49,303 nucleotides of DNA from Gammaproteobacteria bacterium. GTDB lineage: Bacteria > Pseudomonadota > Gammaproteobacteria > Pseudomonadales > Azotimanducaceae. Where the stretch lies: positions 1 through 49,303 of the forward strand of contig NZGC01000034.1 of the NCBI GenBank assembly GCA_002689445.1, written 5' to 3'. Under the pieces are notes generated by a model. That model ran no database searches. It was given only the letters and a program-made list of their open reading frames with translations, and was not told where the DNA came from. Below are positions 1-9,103 of this stretch, in pieces (position 1 is the first letter of the stretch; each line of letters begins with the position of its first letter). A program made the translations under genes and the position numbers.

Positions 1-1086
1 AGATCGACCCCAAGATCCATTTTTTACTGACATAAGCTTCTCCACTGACATAAGCTGCCCCACTAACCTAAGCTTCTTCACTAACCAAAGCTTCTCCACT
101 AACTTAAGCTTCTCCGCGCTGTGGAATACCCCATCAGGGGCGTCCCGATGGACCGTCCTTTAATAGCCCTAATTCGGTATCAACTGCGCTCCTTTCAATC
201 TGTCGGCCATCTTGCTGACAGTCTTCTCGCTGGCGTTTTCGATAAACTACCTGCTCTGATCTTTTTATCACACTATACCCTTTCTGACTGCAAAACCTTT
301 TTTACTGCAAAATTTGAGTATCGAGGAATACCTTTAACGCTCAGCGGTCTTACCGAGGGACCACCGAGGGCATCATGGTCGCGCCGGCTGAGTCTCATGA
401 TTGGTGACAGCGTAAGTGTTCAGGGTCTGCCCGCTTTTCTCCCTGCTCCCAAATCCCTAGTCCTTGCCTGCTTCCTGCTCGCTTTTTGATGCTTGATGCC
501 CAGTCTCTTGATTCTTGATTCTTTTTTTGCATTGTTTTTTTGCGCTCAGACCCTCTCAGCCTCCGCCGATCGGGCGCAACTCTCACGCTTTCTCAATTCT
601 AGGATTTTTACCTGAATAAGCAACCAGACCAACTTCAAGCGGGGTGTTGGTTCAACGACTTGATTTTATGGGTTGCCAAAGCCGACTCGTCCGCCACCTG
701 CAGCCATTATAGCGCCCGTATCCAATTCTCAGGCCCGTACCTTGACTGCTGATTCTCTATGGCATTGTCCTACAGCTACCAATCTGTCACGGTCTGCGTC
801 GCAAAGTCTGAGGCGCAGGCCACCTGCTCTTCCCAGGTCTCTCTCGATGAGAGTCGATGCCGACCAACCTTTAGACCAACCGATGTATCCAAATCAAACT
901 CGCCTTCAAGATCAGTTTTCAACCCTATCGGCTTTCAATTTCGATCCCGAGGATTGAGTCGCGAGCAGGCTCTAGCACCCTGGTCGCACACCACTTCAAT
1001 CAAGCGGTATCATTGGGCTGAAAGTCATGCGAAAAACGACAAGGTGCGCTACACTACTCACGACTGTCCATTTTCTTAAAAACGCC
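1..1086. other. Long stretch with no supportable gene upstream of yaaA
   Basis: Short open frames exist here (for example 121-489 and 673-957 on +), but they begin at GTG or TTG, lack a convincing ribosome-binding site and give low-complexity peptides I do not recognise. The plus strand is rich in pyrimidine runs around 480-540. An 18-bp tandem repeat lies at 26-115. I see no tRNA-like fold, terminator or clear promoter. It may be a long intergenic region or a decayed gene. Confidence 0.5.
26..115. repeat. Five tandem 18-bp repeats
   Basis: Five directly adjacent 18-bp units run at 26-43, 44-61, 62-79, 80-97 and 98-115. The consensus is ACTAACNTAAGCTTCTCC; each unit differs from it at a few positions, and most keep an AAGCTT core. 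There are no spacers, so it is not a CRISPR array. The unit is divisible by three, but no real reading frame crosses it. It looks like a minisatellite-type expansion in intergenic DNA. Confidence 0.9.
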
Positions 1087-1848
1087 ATGCTCCTACTGAT
1101 CTCCCCTGCAAAAACCTTAGACTTTGAAACCCCCGTGCCAACTAAAAAGGTGTCATCCCCGGTGCTACTCAGCGATGCCTCTGCCCTTGCACGGGTCATG
1201 AAGACACAATCGGAGGATGACCTCACTCGATTGATGAAGATCAGCCCAAAGTTGGCTGAACTCAACCGACAACGTTTTCAAACATGGACGCCCAAAAGTG
1301 GGGTTCAGCGACAGGCCATTTTCGCCTTCAAGGGAGATGTTTATCTCGGGATGGATGCTGAGTCCTTCTCAGCGACCGATCTCAATTTTGCGCAAAAACA
1401 TCTGCGAATTCTGTCCGGGCTTTATGGTGTTCTTAAGCCATTGGATACGATCAAACCCTATCGTCTGGAAATGGGAACTCGGCTGAAGAATCCAAAGGGG
1501 AATGACCTCTATGCCTTCTGGCGGAAGAAACTCTCCAACCACCTAATGGGCGAGTTAAAAAAGAATTCTCGTCCGACAATTATCAATCTTGCCTCCAATG
1601 AATACTTTGGTGCTGTAGACCCTGAGCTGCTGCCTGGGGTTACGATTATCAACCCCATATTCAAGGAAAACCGCGATGGCCGAATGAAGATCATCAGTTT
1701 CTTTGCCAAGCGGGCCAGAGGCGCCATGGCAAATCACATCGTCAAAGCACGAATCAAACAGCCCGAAGCGTTGAAGCAGTTTAATATCGATGGCTACAGC
1801 TTCAGACCTGATCTCAGTCAGGGCTCCGACTGGGTTTTTGCTCGTTGA
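1087..1848 (+). CDS. yaaA: YaaA family peroxide-stress protein
   Basis: The 253-residue product begins MLLLISPAKTLDFETP, the usual N-terminus of YaaA (DUF328), and keeps the family blocks AFKGDVYLGMDAESF, LRILSGLYGVLKPLD, YRLEMGTRL and INLASNEYF. In E. coli YaaA lowers intracellular free iron during hydrogen peroxide stress and so limits oxidative DNA damage. It is cytoplasmic. Length matches the family (about 258). The frame is open further upstream to 1027, but homologues start at this ATG, so 1087 is chosen. Its stop codon overlaps the TTG start of the next gene, suggesting translational coupling. Confidence 0.95.
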   Translation: MLLLISPAKTLDFETPVPTKKVSSPVLLSDASALARVMKTQSEDDLTRLMKISPKLAELNRQRFQTWTPKSGVQRQAIFAFKGDVYLGMDAESFSATDLNFAQKHLRILSGLYGVLKPLDTIKPYRLEMGTRLKNPKGNDLYAFWRKKLSNHLMGELKKNSRPTIINLASNEYFGAVDPELLPGVTIINPIFKENRDGRMKIISFFAKRARGAMANHIVKARIKQPEALKQFNIDGYSFRPDLSQGSDWVFAR

Positions 1849-2876
1849 GCCAAGGGTCGCCCAAAAAATTATTGGGCATCGTCGTTAACCCGATGTCTGG
1901 CAGAGATGTCAGAAGAGTTGCGGCACGAGCAAGCACCAGTGCCCATCATGAGAAGCAACAGCAGGTCACGCGTTTGGTTTTGGCTGCCTTGGCTCAAGGT
2001 GTTGAACACATCTACCTTTCTCAAGAGCCGTTTCGAATTAACGAGCGTGCCGTTGAAAACCTCGCTGAGCGTGATCAAGTCACACTCCTAACCTTTCCGC
2101 TGACTCACACAGCACAAGACACCGAAACCATGGTGAAGCTCATGTGGTCTCATGGCGTTCGAACTTTTATTGTGTTGGGTGGCGATGGCACTAGCCGTAT
2201 CGTCTCTCGTGAATTCCCCGAGGCAGCGCTAATGCCCCTGTCCACGGGTACCAATAATGTCTTTCCGTTTATGGTCGAGGCTTCTCTTGCCGGCGCGGCT
2301 GCCGGGCTGGTGGCGACGAATGCCGTCGCAAAAGAGCCCATATTAAAACGCTGCAAAAGGATTCACATCGAGGGCACCAACACTGCCGGCGATTCGATCA
2401 AGGACATCGCTTTGATCGATGCTGTTCAATTACAACATGATAGCCTCGGTTCTTTGCTTCCGTTTGAGGCTGACCACCTTCGCACCCTATTTTTAACCCG
2501 AGCCGAACCGGCCTCCATCGGCATATCACCCATCGGTGGGTACTTAATGCCTTGCTCGCATACCGATGACTTCGCCGTTCGCGTGGTCTGCGGAAAACCC
2601 GCCAACGCGTCGGTTCGGGTGCCGATTTCTCCGGGCTTATGGCAAACCATTGCGATTCAGTCCTTCGAACAAATCGCTTTAGACCAAAGCTTCACACTCG
2701 CAGGCGAGGGTATTCTCGCCTACGATGGGGATCGCACTCACGATCTGACAAAGCTTACCACCTGTGAAGTTACCGTTCGTCGAGACGGACCATGGATCAT
2801 CGATCCACACTTGATCCTCAACACCGCAGCGCATCAAGGCATCTTGAAGCACAGCACCGCCGACCTGCACAGTTAA
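1845..2876 (+). CDS. AcoX-like ATP-NAD kinase family protein
   Basis: The 343-residue product has an NAD-kinase/diacylglycerol-kinase fold. GIVVNPMSGRD near the N-terminus is followed by the nucleotide-binding GGDGTS motif at residues 112-117 and a STGTNNVFP loop, typical of the COG3199/AcoX branch rather than of housekeeping NadK. AcoX is encoded with acetoin dehydrogenase genes in some bacteria, but no aco genes are here. The start is TTG at 1845, sharing TTGA with the yaaA stop; the only later ATG (1891) would delete the first beta strand. A true NadK is encoded at 46782-47660, so this protein is probably not the essential NAD kinase. Its substrate is unknown. Confidence 0.75.
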   Translation: MSQGSPKKLLGIVVNPMSGRDVRRVAARASTSAHHEKQQQVTRLVLAALAQGVEHIYLSQEPFRINERAVENLAERDQVTLLTFPLTHTAQDTETMVKLMWSHGVRTFIVLGGDGTSRIVSREFPEAALMPLSTGTNNVFPFMVEASLAGAAAGLVATNAVAKEPILKRCKRIHIEGTNTAGDSIKDIALIDAVQLQHDSLGSLLPFEADHLRTLFLTRAEPASIGISPIGGYLMPCSHTDDFAVRVVCGKPANASVRVPISPGLWQTIAIQSFEQIALDQSFTLAGEGILAYDGDRTHDLTKLTTCEVTVRRDGPWIIDPHLILNTAAHQGILKHSTADLHS

Positions 2877-2884
2877 CTGATCAC

Positions 2885-3778
2885 ATGACTAATTTTAGCG
2901 CGCTGATCGAGCATTGGTTTGAGGACGCTTCGTTGCAACGGGTTACACCGCTCCACGGAGGTGTTTCCGCCGAGGTTCATCGAGTCGACCTGTTGCTGGG
3001 GAACCAAACCCCCTTCTCCTTGGTGGTCCGTGAACACGGATCTCAGCATTCGGGACATCCCGTTGCTATCGAGCACGCACTGCTTTCTGCCCTGGTCGAG
3101 CTCGGGCTACCCGTACCACGCGTCTTGTTTGCGGATACGACGGGAGCCTTCAGCAACAATCCTTTTTTAGCGCTGGACTTCATTGAGGGCGACACAATCC
3201 TAGTACCCGAACAGCTTGAACCTCGGATCGACCAAGCAGCGACGCTGCTTGCGACGATTCACCAGCAATCCATAACGTCGCTTCCTGACCTACCTCAGCG
3301 AGTCGATCCGCTCCCTGAGATATTTGAATTCTGGCCAGGAGGTAAGGAATGGAGGCCGTTAAAGCACTTTCTTGAGTCGGCAGTCCTACCCCTCTACCCA
3401 TCAACCCTGCAATTGCTACACGGTGATTTCTGGCCAGGCAATTTAGTCTGGCACAACAATCAGATCAGGGCAGCCATTGACTGGGAAGATGCCGCCATCG
3501 GCGATCCGATGTCTGATCTTGCTGCCAGCCGCTTGGAGTTTCGATACCTCGTCGGCCAATCCGGCATGCGTGCTTTCACGGCGTGCTATGAGCAGCATCA
3601 ACCAATTGATTGGCCACGGCTCGCCCTCTGGCAAGTCTATGTTGCTGCGGCAGCACAACACTACATGGGAGAGTGGGGTTTACCCAAAGACCGTGAAAAC
3701 CACATGAGGAACGTGGCGCTCACAACGATCAGAGAAGCCGCTTCAAGTTTGTTGGGCCAAGCGCCCCTGCCCTGCTGA
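2885..3778 (+). CDS. Aminoglycoside phosphotransferase (APH) family kinase
   Basis: This 297-residue protein has the APH/choline-kinase fold. It shows an N-lobe with a VVREH lysine-equivalent strand region, the catalytic loop HGDFWPGN (brief Brenner motif HGD-x4-N) and the metal-binding segment DWEDAAIGDP. Members phosphorylate small hydroxylated molecules; many chromosomal ones are not resistance enzymes, and some resemble acyl-CoA-dehydrogenase-associated kinases. The ATG lies 8 nt after the stop of the AcoX-like gene, so yaaA, the AcoX-like gene and this one probably form one transcript. The substrate cannot be read from sequence, and a drug-resistance role is not supported. Confidence 0.8.
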   Translation: MTNFSALIEHWFEDASLQRVTPLHGGVSAEVHRVDLLLGNQTPFSLVVREHGSQHSGHPVAIEHALLSALVELGLPVPRVLFADTTGAFSNNPFLALDFIEGDTILVPEQLEPRIDQAATLLATIHQQSITSLPDLPQRVDPLPEIFEFWPGGKEWRPLKHFLESAVLPLYPSTLQLLHGDFWPGNLVWHNNQIRAAIDWEDAAIGDPMSDLAASRLEFRYLVGQSGMRAFTACYEQHQPIDWPRLALWQVYVAAAAQHYMGEWGLPKDRENHMRNVALTTIREAASSLLGQAPLPC

Positions 3779-4156
3779 TCGGCACACCCGTCACAGGCAT
3801 AACGATAACCTGAACCCAGCGCTCACCAGTTCGCGATATCTTTAGATTTTTGTCATTCTCGACGCGCAAACGAATGAGACCGCGTTTTCGACCTCGTCTT
3901 AGGGTTCCATCGGCTGCTACCTCTGCAGCATTTTGACCATCCTGCTGGGCCTATCCGCCTAAAGCTTCAACGGCATCAGTCAACCTAATCCGCAGGGCAG
4001 GCGAGCTTGAGAGAGGGTACACTTTACCCTCTTCGATCAAGAGACATCCCAGCCCAATCCATCCCATCGCCTATGAGCGAATCGCTGCAAGCGCCTCAAA
4101 TTTTTCTTCCCTTATCTTAGGTGCTAGTATCGCTTGATGCATCAGAGACTGCTTGT
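3779..4156. other. Intergenic region with one strong hairpin
   Basis: No gene is supported here. A nine-pair inverted repeat (GAGAGGGTA at 4011-4019 against TACCCTCTT at 4025-4033, 5-nt loop) is the main structure; neither side carries a T-run, so it is not a standard terminator. A 73-codon stop-free frame on the minus strand (3950 to 3729) overlaps the end of the kinase gene but has no good start. Confidence 0.5.
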
Positions 4157-4843
4157 ATGCGAATTGGTTTTATATGTTTACTGTTGATCTGCTCAAGTGC
4201 CGTCAGTGCCGAGTCGGAAGTTCGTCAACAAACCCTAGCCTGGCCAGACGGGACACGCTATGTCGGCGGCGTGCTTAGCGGCCAACTACAAGGACAGGGC
4301 ACCATATACTGGCAGGATGGGACTCGATATGTTGGGGGATTTAAAGCCAACCTGCGACATGGGCCAGGTATGCTAATCCTGCCGAATGGCACAACCCTCG
4401 AAGGAGATTTCATTGACGGCCAATTGATCGATGAAGCAAGCGATGGTGATCCACGACTCGAGGAAAAAACCTCACCACTAGAACCGCAAGCACTATCCGC
4501 GGCTGACATTGCCGACATAAAAAACGTTCTAGATCTTTGGGCAGCTGCTTGGATGGCGCAAAACGTTGAACAATATTTATCCTTGTATTCGCCCAACTTT
4601 GCACGGGCGCCGGGAGAATCGAGAGCCCTTTGGGAGATGAATCGCCGCGAGCGTCTAACAACACCCAGCTATATTCAAGTTGACCTTATCTACAACGCGT
4701 TTACCCGAATCAGCGCAACCGAAGTGAACGTCAAGCTCAGGCAATCGTATCGCTCCGATAGGTATCGGGAAATTTCAAACAAGACGCTGATGCTGACTAA
4801 CGCTTTAGGAAATTGGCAAATTATCGGGGAGCAACAACAATGA
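4157..4843 (+). CDS. Exported MORN-repeat protein with NTF2/SnoaL-like C-terminal domain
   Basis: The 228-residue product starts with a signal peptide (residues 1-18, cleavage after VSA). It is not a lipoprotein, because no lipobox precedes the cysteines. Three MORN-type repeats follow at about residues 28-90 (DGTRYVGG, DGTRYVGGF, NGTTLEGDF), each with the G-x-Y-x-G pattern. A linker leads to a domain at about 115-228 (LDLWAAAWMAQNVEQYLSLY) that resembles the NTF2-like/SnoaL fold of many secreted bacterial proteins. The start is the ATG before the signal peptide; an upstream GTG-type start at 4121 would bury it. It shares ATGA with the downstream NUDIX gene. Function is unknown; MORN repeats suggest membrane or lipid contact. 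Confidence 0.8.
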   Translation: MRIGFICLLLICSSAVSAESEVRQQTLAWPDGTRYVGGVLSGQLQGQGTIYWQDGTRYVGGFKANLRHGPGMLILPNGTTLEGDFIDGQLIDEASDGDPRLEEKTSPLEPQALSAADIADIKNVLDLWAAAWMAQNVEQYLSLYSPNFARAPGESRALWEMNRRERLTTPSYIQVDLIYNAFTRISATEVNVKLRQSYRSDRYREISNKTLMLTNALGNWQIIGEQQQ

Positions 4844-5622
4844 CCACAAGCGATCTCATTCCAGCCGCAACCATTTTGATGTTAAGAGACGGCCCAGCGG
4901 GGCTCGAAGTCTTCATGGTGGTCAGGCATCACCAGATTGATTTCGCGTCGGGTGCCTTGGTATTCCCAGGCGGAAAGATAGATGCCGGCGATAACGACGC
5001 GGCGGCTTTTTGCGATGGTGTTGAGCATGCGTCGAGCGAACAAATCGCCTTTCAGGTCGGTGCGATACGGGAAGCCTTTGAGGAATGTGGTGTGTTACTG
5101 GCAAGGGCCGACAATGAAACACAATTGATCAGTGGCGATCGGCTGGCAACCCTCGATGTTTATCGTGAGAAGATTCACGCCGGCGAGATAACATTCGTTG
5201 ACTTCTTGACCCAAGAGCGCCTGCGATTGGCTTGCGACTGTCTTCAACCTTTTGCACACTGGATCACTCCAGAAATGATGCCAAAGCGATTTGACACCTG
5301 GTTTTATTTAGCTGCTGCCCCTGGGGATCATTTGGCTATTCATGATGGGTCGGAGTCCGTTGATTCCATCTGGATCGAGCCGACAGCCGCGCTGCAAGGT
5401 GCTAAAGACGGTACCTATACCGTGATTTTTCCTACTCGGCTGAACATTGAAATGCTAGCCGAAAGTCCATCACTCGAGACTGCGATGACCGATGCCCAAT
5501 CTCGCAACATCAAGACCGTGTTACCGTGGACCGAGCAGCGTAGTGACGGAAATTATCTGTGTATTCCGGCCGATGCTGGCTACGCCATTGCGGAAGAACG
5601 CCTACCCGACCGAGAGGGATAG
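4840..5622 (+). CDS. NUDIX hydrolase, NUDT7/NUDT19-like
   Basis: The 260-residue protein has a split Nudix box: FPGGKIDAGD, then about 26 extra residues, then REAFEECGVLL. Such an insertion is typical of the NUDT19-type branch, some of whose members cleave CoA or acyl-CoA. The catalytic REXXEE helix is intact; the first Glu of the canonical box is Asp here. A later PEMMPKRFDTWFYLA segment also fits this subfamily. Translation is probably coupled to the MORN gene through the ATGA overlap. The substrate is inferred only weakly. The strong terminator at 5689-5716 ends the transcript. Confidence 0.85.
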   Translation: MTTSDLIPAATILMLRDGPAGLEVFMVVRHHQIDFASGALVFPGGKIDAGDNDAAAFCDGVEHASSEQIAFQVGAIREAFEECGVLLARADNETQLISGDRLATLDVYREKIHAGEITFVDFLTQERLRLACDCLQPFAHWITPEMMPKRFDTWFYLAAAPGDHLAIHDGSESVDSIWIEPTAALQGAKDGTYTVIFPTRLNIEMLAESPSLETAMTDAQSRNIKTVLPWTEQRSDGNYLCIPADAGYAIAEERLPDREG

Positions 5623-5688
5623 TTCGCCTCCGCTCCGATTCAGCCCCGATCTTTCGATGGTCGTTGCGCTCGGTCCCCTCATCTTGTT

Positions 5689-5716
5689 AAAAAAAAGGCG
5701 CCTTGGCGCCTTTTTA
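5689..5716. terminator. Bidirectional intrinsic terminator
   Basis: An A-run, then GGCGCC-TT-GGCGCC, then a T-run forms a GC-rich hairpin flanked by A and T tracts. It works as a Rho-independent terminator on both strands. It sits between the convergent NUDIX gene (+) and nqrF (-), so it ends both transcripts. Confidence 0.9.
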
Positions 5717-5734
5717 CTCTGACCCTACTGCTTT

Positions 5735-6958
5735 CTAACCTCCGAAGTCATCAAGGAAGATGTTACTTCTTTCAACCCCCAAGTCGTCCAGCAGATTCAG
5801 AACCGCCTGATTCATCATTGGAGGCCCGCACATATAGTATTCGCAATCCTCTGGCGCCGGATGATCCTTGAGATATTCTTCAAACAACACGTTGTGAATG
5901 AAACCGGTATAACCGTCCCAATCCTCAAGATTCTGATCAGATAAGGCGATGTGCCAGTCAAAATTCTCGTTGTCGCTCGCCAGACGATCAAACTCATCCA
6001 CATAAAACAGCTCACGCTGATTTCTGCCGCCATACCAAAACGAAATCTTACGATCGGTTTTTAGCCGAAGCAGTTGATCAAAAATGTGAGCCCGCATCGG
6101 CGCCATACCGGCGCCGCCGCCGATAAACACCATCTCAGCCTGCGTATCTTTGGCAAAGAACTCGCCGTAAGGCCCAAAAATGGTCACCTTATCTCCCGGC
6201 TTAAGGGTGAAGATATAGCTCGACATTTTTCCAGGAGGAAAGTCCGTACCTGGAGGCGGCGAAGCCACCCTGATGTTGAATTTCATGACCCCTTTTTCTT
6301 CCGGGTAATTAGCCATCGAGTACGCTCGGATCGTCGGCTCGTCGACCTTAGCCTCGTGTTCGAACACACCAAACTTTTTCCAATCGCCTTGGTACTCTTC
6401 CTCAATAATCATATCCTTATACTGTATATGATAAGGCGGAATCTCGAACTGGACATACCCTCCCGCTCTAAAGTCCACCTCTTCCCCCTCAGGAAGCTTC
6501 AGCACCAGTTCCTTGATGAAGGTCGCGACGTTATGATTTGAGATAACCTCACATTCCCAACGCTTGACACCGAAAAATTCAGGTGGAACCTCTATTTTCA
6601 TATCCTGTTTGACCGCGGTTTGACAGCTTAGCCGCCAGCCTTCTTTGGCCTCGCCCCGGGTAAAGTGCCCAGCCTCGGTGGACAACATTGAACCGCCACC
6701 TTCAACTACTCGACATCGACACTGCCCGCAAGTGCCTCCGCCGCCACAGGCAGAGGATAAAAAGATTCCAGCATCCGCCAGCGTGTTGAGCAGCTTACCG
6801 CCTGAACTTGCCGTCAAGGTACGGTCGGGATCCTCATTGATCACAATATTCACCGCACCGGTAGAGACCAGCTGTTTTCGCGCCAACAAAATAATGGTCA
6901 CCAAGGCCATGATAATGGCCGTGAACATGCCAACACCTAATACAATTTCCGTATTCAT
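5735..6958 (-). CDS. nqrF: Na+-translocating NADH:quinone reductase subunit F
   Basis: NqrF is the NADH-oxidising entry subunit of the sodium pump. The 407-residue product has one N-terminal membrane helix (residues 5-27), a 2Fe-2S ferredoxin domain with [10 protein letters not shown] and a later LSCQ cysteine, an FAD domain with RAYSMANYP, and an NADH domain with [17 protein letters not shown] and CGPPMMN. The C-terminus LDDFGG is the family's. Length matches Vibrio NqrF (about 408). I chose ATG 6958; an in-frame TTG at 6967 lies closer to the AAGGAAG ribosome-binding site and is a possible alternative. It is last in the operon. Confidence 0.97.
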   Translation of the reverse strand: MNTEIVLGVGMFTAIIMALVTIILLARKQLVSTGAVNIVINEDPDRTLTASSGGKLLNTLADAGIFLSSACGGGGTCGQCRCRVVEGGGSMLSTEAGHFTRGEAKEGWRLSCQTAVKQDMKIEVPPEFFGVKRWECEVISNHNVATFIKELVLKLPEGEEVDFRAGGYVQFEIPPYHIQYKDMIIEEEYQGDWKKFGVFEHEAKVDEPTIRAYSMANYPEEKGVMKFNIRVASPPPGTDFPPGKMSSYIFTLKPGDKVTIFGPYGEFFAKDTQAEMVFIGGGAGMAPMRAHIFDQLLRLKTDRKISFWYGGRNQRELFYVDEFDRLASDNENFDWHIALSDQNLEDWDGYTGFIHNVLFEEYLKDHPAPEDCEYYMCGPPMMNQAVLNLLDDLGVERSNIFLDDFGG

Positions 6959-6979
6959 AGACTGCAATACTTCCTTTTA

Positions 6980-7588
6980 CTATAGAGAGATACCACCGAA
7001 GGACATAAAGCCGAGCGACATTAGCCCTACGGTGATAAAGGTAATGCCCAAGCCCCGAAGACCTTCAGGAACATCACTGTATTTCATTTTTTCACGGATG
7101 CCGGCAAGTACCACAATCGCAATGGCCCAACCTACCCCTGAACCGATGCCGTACACAACGCTTTCAGAGAAGTTGTACGAGCGATTTACCATAAAGATGC
7201 TGCCACCTAAGATCGCGCAATTGACGGTAATCAACGGCAGAAATACCCCCAACGAGTTGTAGAGTACTGGAACATACTTATCGAGAAACATCTCAAGAAT
7301 TTGTACCATCGCAGCAATTAAGCCGATGTAGCTCAAGTACCCCAAAAAGCTCAAGTCAACATCAGGAAAACCGGCCCATGCCAAAGCCCCATCGGCGAGT
7401 AAAAAGCCAAACACCAAATTGTTTACCGGTACGGTGATGGTTTGTACCACAATTACCGCAATCCCCAATCCGATCGCCGTCTCGATTTTCTTCGATACGG
7501 CTATGAAGGTACACATGCCCAGAAAGAACACGAGCGCCATATTTTCTATAAAGACGGCGCGCACAAACAAACTTAAATAGTATTCCAT
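6980..7588 (-). CDS. nqrE: Na+-translocating NADH:quinone reductase subunit E
   Basis: This 202-residue polytopic membrane subunit has about six helices and the family opening [19 protein letters not shown]. NqrE and NqrD are paralogues packed as inverted partners in the membrane core. They contribute to the sodium path and hold an iron centre between them through conserved cysteines. Full length. An AGGA ribosome-binding site lies 7 nt upstream. It is 21 nt from nqrF and 9 nt from nqrD. Confidence 0.97.
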   Translation of the reverse strand: MEYYLSLFVRAVFIENMALVFFLGMCTFIAVSKKIETAIGLGIAVIVVQTITVPVNNLVFGFLLADGALAWAGFPDVDLSFLGYLSYIGLIAAMVQILEMFLDKYVPVLYNSLGVFLPLITVNCAILGGSIFMVNRSYNFSESVVYGIGSGVGWAIAIVVLAGIREKMKYSDVPEGLRGLGITFITVGLMSLGFMSFGGISL

Positions 7589-7597
7589 AACTCGATC

Positions 7598-8257
7598 CTA
7601 AGAGTGCGACATCGCAGTATGCTGTCCGATTTGATATTCCGGCGCTTCCACTTGATCTTTCTTCCAAGCTCGCAGCGCCCAGATCAATAAACCAATAATA
7701 AAAAATGCGCTGGGCGGCAAAAGCATCAAGCCCATTGGCGTGTACCAACCGCCTTGAGTCACCAACGGTAGAACCTCAACACCAAAGAGGCTACCAGAGC
7801 CAAAAAACTCCCTAATCGCGGCAACGGACATTAAAACTGCCGAATACCCTAGTCCATTACCCAGACCGTCTAAGAAACTCAGCCCAGGCGGATTCTGCAT
7901 CGCAAAGGCTTCGGCCCGTCCCATCACAATACAGTTAGTGATGATCAAACCAACAAACACTGTGAGCTGTTTCGAAATATCGTAGGCTACTGCACCCAAA
8001 ATTTGATCCACGACAATCACCAACGAGGCAATAATCGTCATTTGGACGATTATTCGAATACTCGACGGGATGCGAGCACGGATCAATGAGATAAAGAAAT
8101 TAGAAAAGGCGCAGACGACCGTCAGTGCGATACACATGACCGCAGCGACGCTCATTTGCGTGGTTACTGCTAAGGCAGAACAGATACCCAAAATCTGTAA
8201 TCCTATGGGATTATTATTAAAGATCGGGTTCAGTAGAATTTCTTTTACATTTGACAT
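7598..8257 (-). CDS. nqrD: Na+-translocating NADH:quinone reductase subunit D
   Basis: The 219-residue integral membrane subunit opens with [19 protein letters not shown] and carries the usual six helices, with [13 protein letters not shown] in the middle as in NqrD/RnfE proteins. It pairs with NqrE in the membrane core of the pump. The C-terminal tail after the last helix is charged and cytoplasmic. GAGGAGC lies upstream of the ATG. The subunit is intact and in the normal operon position. Confidence 0.97.
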   Translation of the reverse strand: MSNVKEILLNPIFNNNPIGLQILGICSALAVTTQMSVAAVMCIALTVVCAFSNFFISLIRARIPSSIRIIVQMTIIASLVIVVDQILGAVAYDISKQLTVFVGLIITNCIVMGRAEAFAMQNPPGLSFLDGLGNGLGYSAVLMSVAAIREFFGSGSLFGVEVLPLVTQGGWYTPMGLMLLPPSAFFIIGLLIWALRAWKKDQVEAPEYQIGQHTAMSHS

Positions 8258-8278
8258 AATTGTTTTGCGCTCCTCGAT

Positions 8279-9103
8279 CTAGCCGCTGATGCTACCCAAC
8301 ACGGGTCCATAACCGTCATCGCCCAGCCAGTAGGCAATCATATTTGAAACCCCATTACTGGTAAGCGTTGCACCACTTAAACCGTCCACCTGATGGACCG
8401 ATTCAGCGGCATTGGGGTCCACGGCGCCTTTGATGACACGCATTGCTACGCCACCATGGTCGGCATAAATCTGCTTGCCTGGCCATTTTGCTTTCCATGC
8501 AGGGTTATCCACTTCGCCCCCCAAGCCCGCTGTTTCAGCATGCTCATAAAACGTAATACCCGACACGGTATTGCCATCAGCTTCGAGTGCTAAAAAACCG
8601 TAAAGCGTTGACCAAAGGCCATAACCATGGACAGGAAGCACAATACGATCGATACCCGATTCCGACCGCAATAGGTAGATCAGCGAATAATGCTCACGTC
8701 GGTTGATCGACGCAATGTCTTCGAGATCCGTGAGCGCGGAAGACAAAGCAGGATCTTTGGCCGCCTTCCGCTGGTCGTAATCCAAGAAACTGATTTCCAA
8801 TTGCTGCTCGACAGTAGCCACTTCGGCTTCCGATAAAAGCTGTTTAGTCCGCAAATCAACCACGCGAGGTTCGAACCGTGCAAACAACGTATTGATGTCT
8901 TCAACCTTCGTCACGCCCTCTTCAAAAAGGCCAGCGGCAATCAGAACATTCTTGCTCTTGTCTAATGCTTTGTTTTCTACCCTTCGCTCTTTTAATGCGA
9001 CGGCAGAACCCGCCACCACGATGGCGCAAAACAGACAGACGACCAAAGCAATAACGATGACATTCTGGATCGAGTCCTTGTTAAAATTCGATGAATCAGA
9101 CAC
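8279..9103 (-). CDS. nqrC: Na+-translocating NADH:quinone reductase subunit C
   Basis: NqrC carries a covalently bound FMN on a periplasmic domain anchored by one N-terminal helix. The attachment motif SGATLTSNG is present near the C-terminus (FMN goes on its Thr), as is [14 protein letters not shown] chose the GTG at 9103 (274 residues) because a full AAGGAGG lies 7 nt before it; the ATG at 9124 would add seven residues encoded by that ribosome-binding site itself. With this start the gene overlaps nqrB by 8 nt. FMN attachment normally needs an ApbE flavin transferase, which is not in the window. Confidence 0.95.
   Translation of the reverse strand: MSDSSNFNKDSIQNVIVIALVVCLFCAIVVAGSAVALKERRVENKALDKSKNVLIAAGLFEEGVTKVEDINTLFARFEPRVVDLRTKQLLSEAEVATVEQQLEISFLDYDQRKAAKDPALSSALTDLEDIASINRREHYSLIYLLRSESGIDRIVLPVHGYGLWSTLYGFLALEADGNTVSGITFYEHAETAGLGGEVDNPAWKAKWPGKQIYADHGGVAMRVIKGAVDPNAAESVHQVDGLSGATLTSNGVSNMIAYWLGDDGYGPVLGSISG

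Noticed and set aside
26-115. CRISPR array
   Set aside because: The repeats are directly adjacent with no spacers, and no cas gene is present.
121-489. Open frame of 122 codons on the plus strand
   Set aside because: It starts at GTG without a ribosome-binding site, has no recognisable motif, and composition does not look coding.
673-957. Open frame of 94 codons before yaaA
   Set aside because: It has a TTG start, is Pro/Ser/Arg-rich, and overlaps another equally unconvincing frame.
2885-3778. Antibiotic resistance gene
   Set aside because: The APH fold alone does not show resistance; the operon context is a stress and metabolism cluster and the sequence does not match a known resistance subfamily that I recognise.
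3729-3950. Minus-strand stop-free frame of 73 codons with plausible-looking composition
   Set aside because: It has no good start or ribosome-binding site, overlaps the 3' end of the kinase gene, and this length is expected by chance in 49 kb.
4011-4033. Terminator at the nine-pair hairpin
   Set aside because: Neither strand has a T-run after the stem, and it is more than 230 nt beyond the upstream gene.
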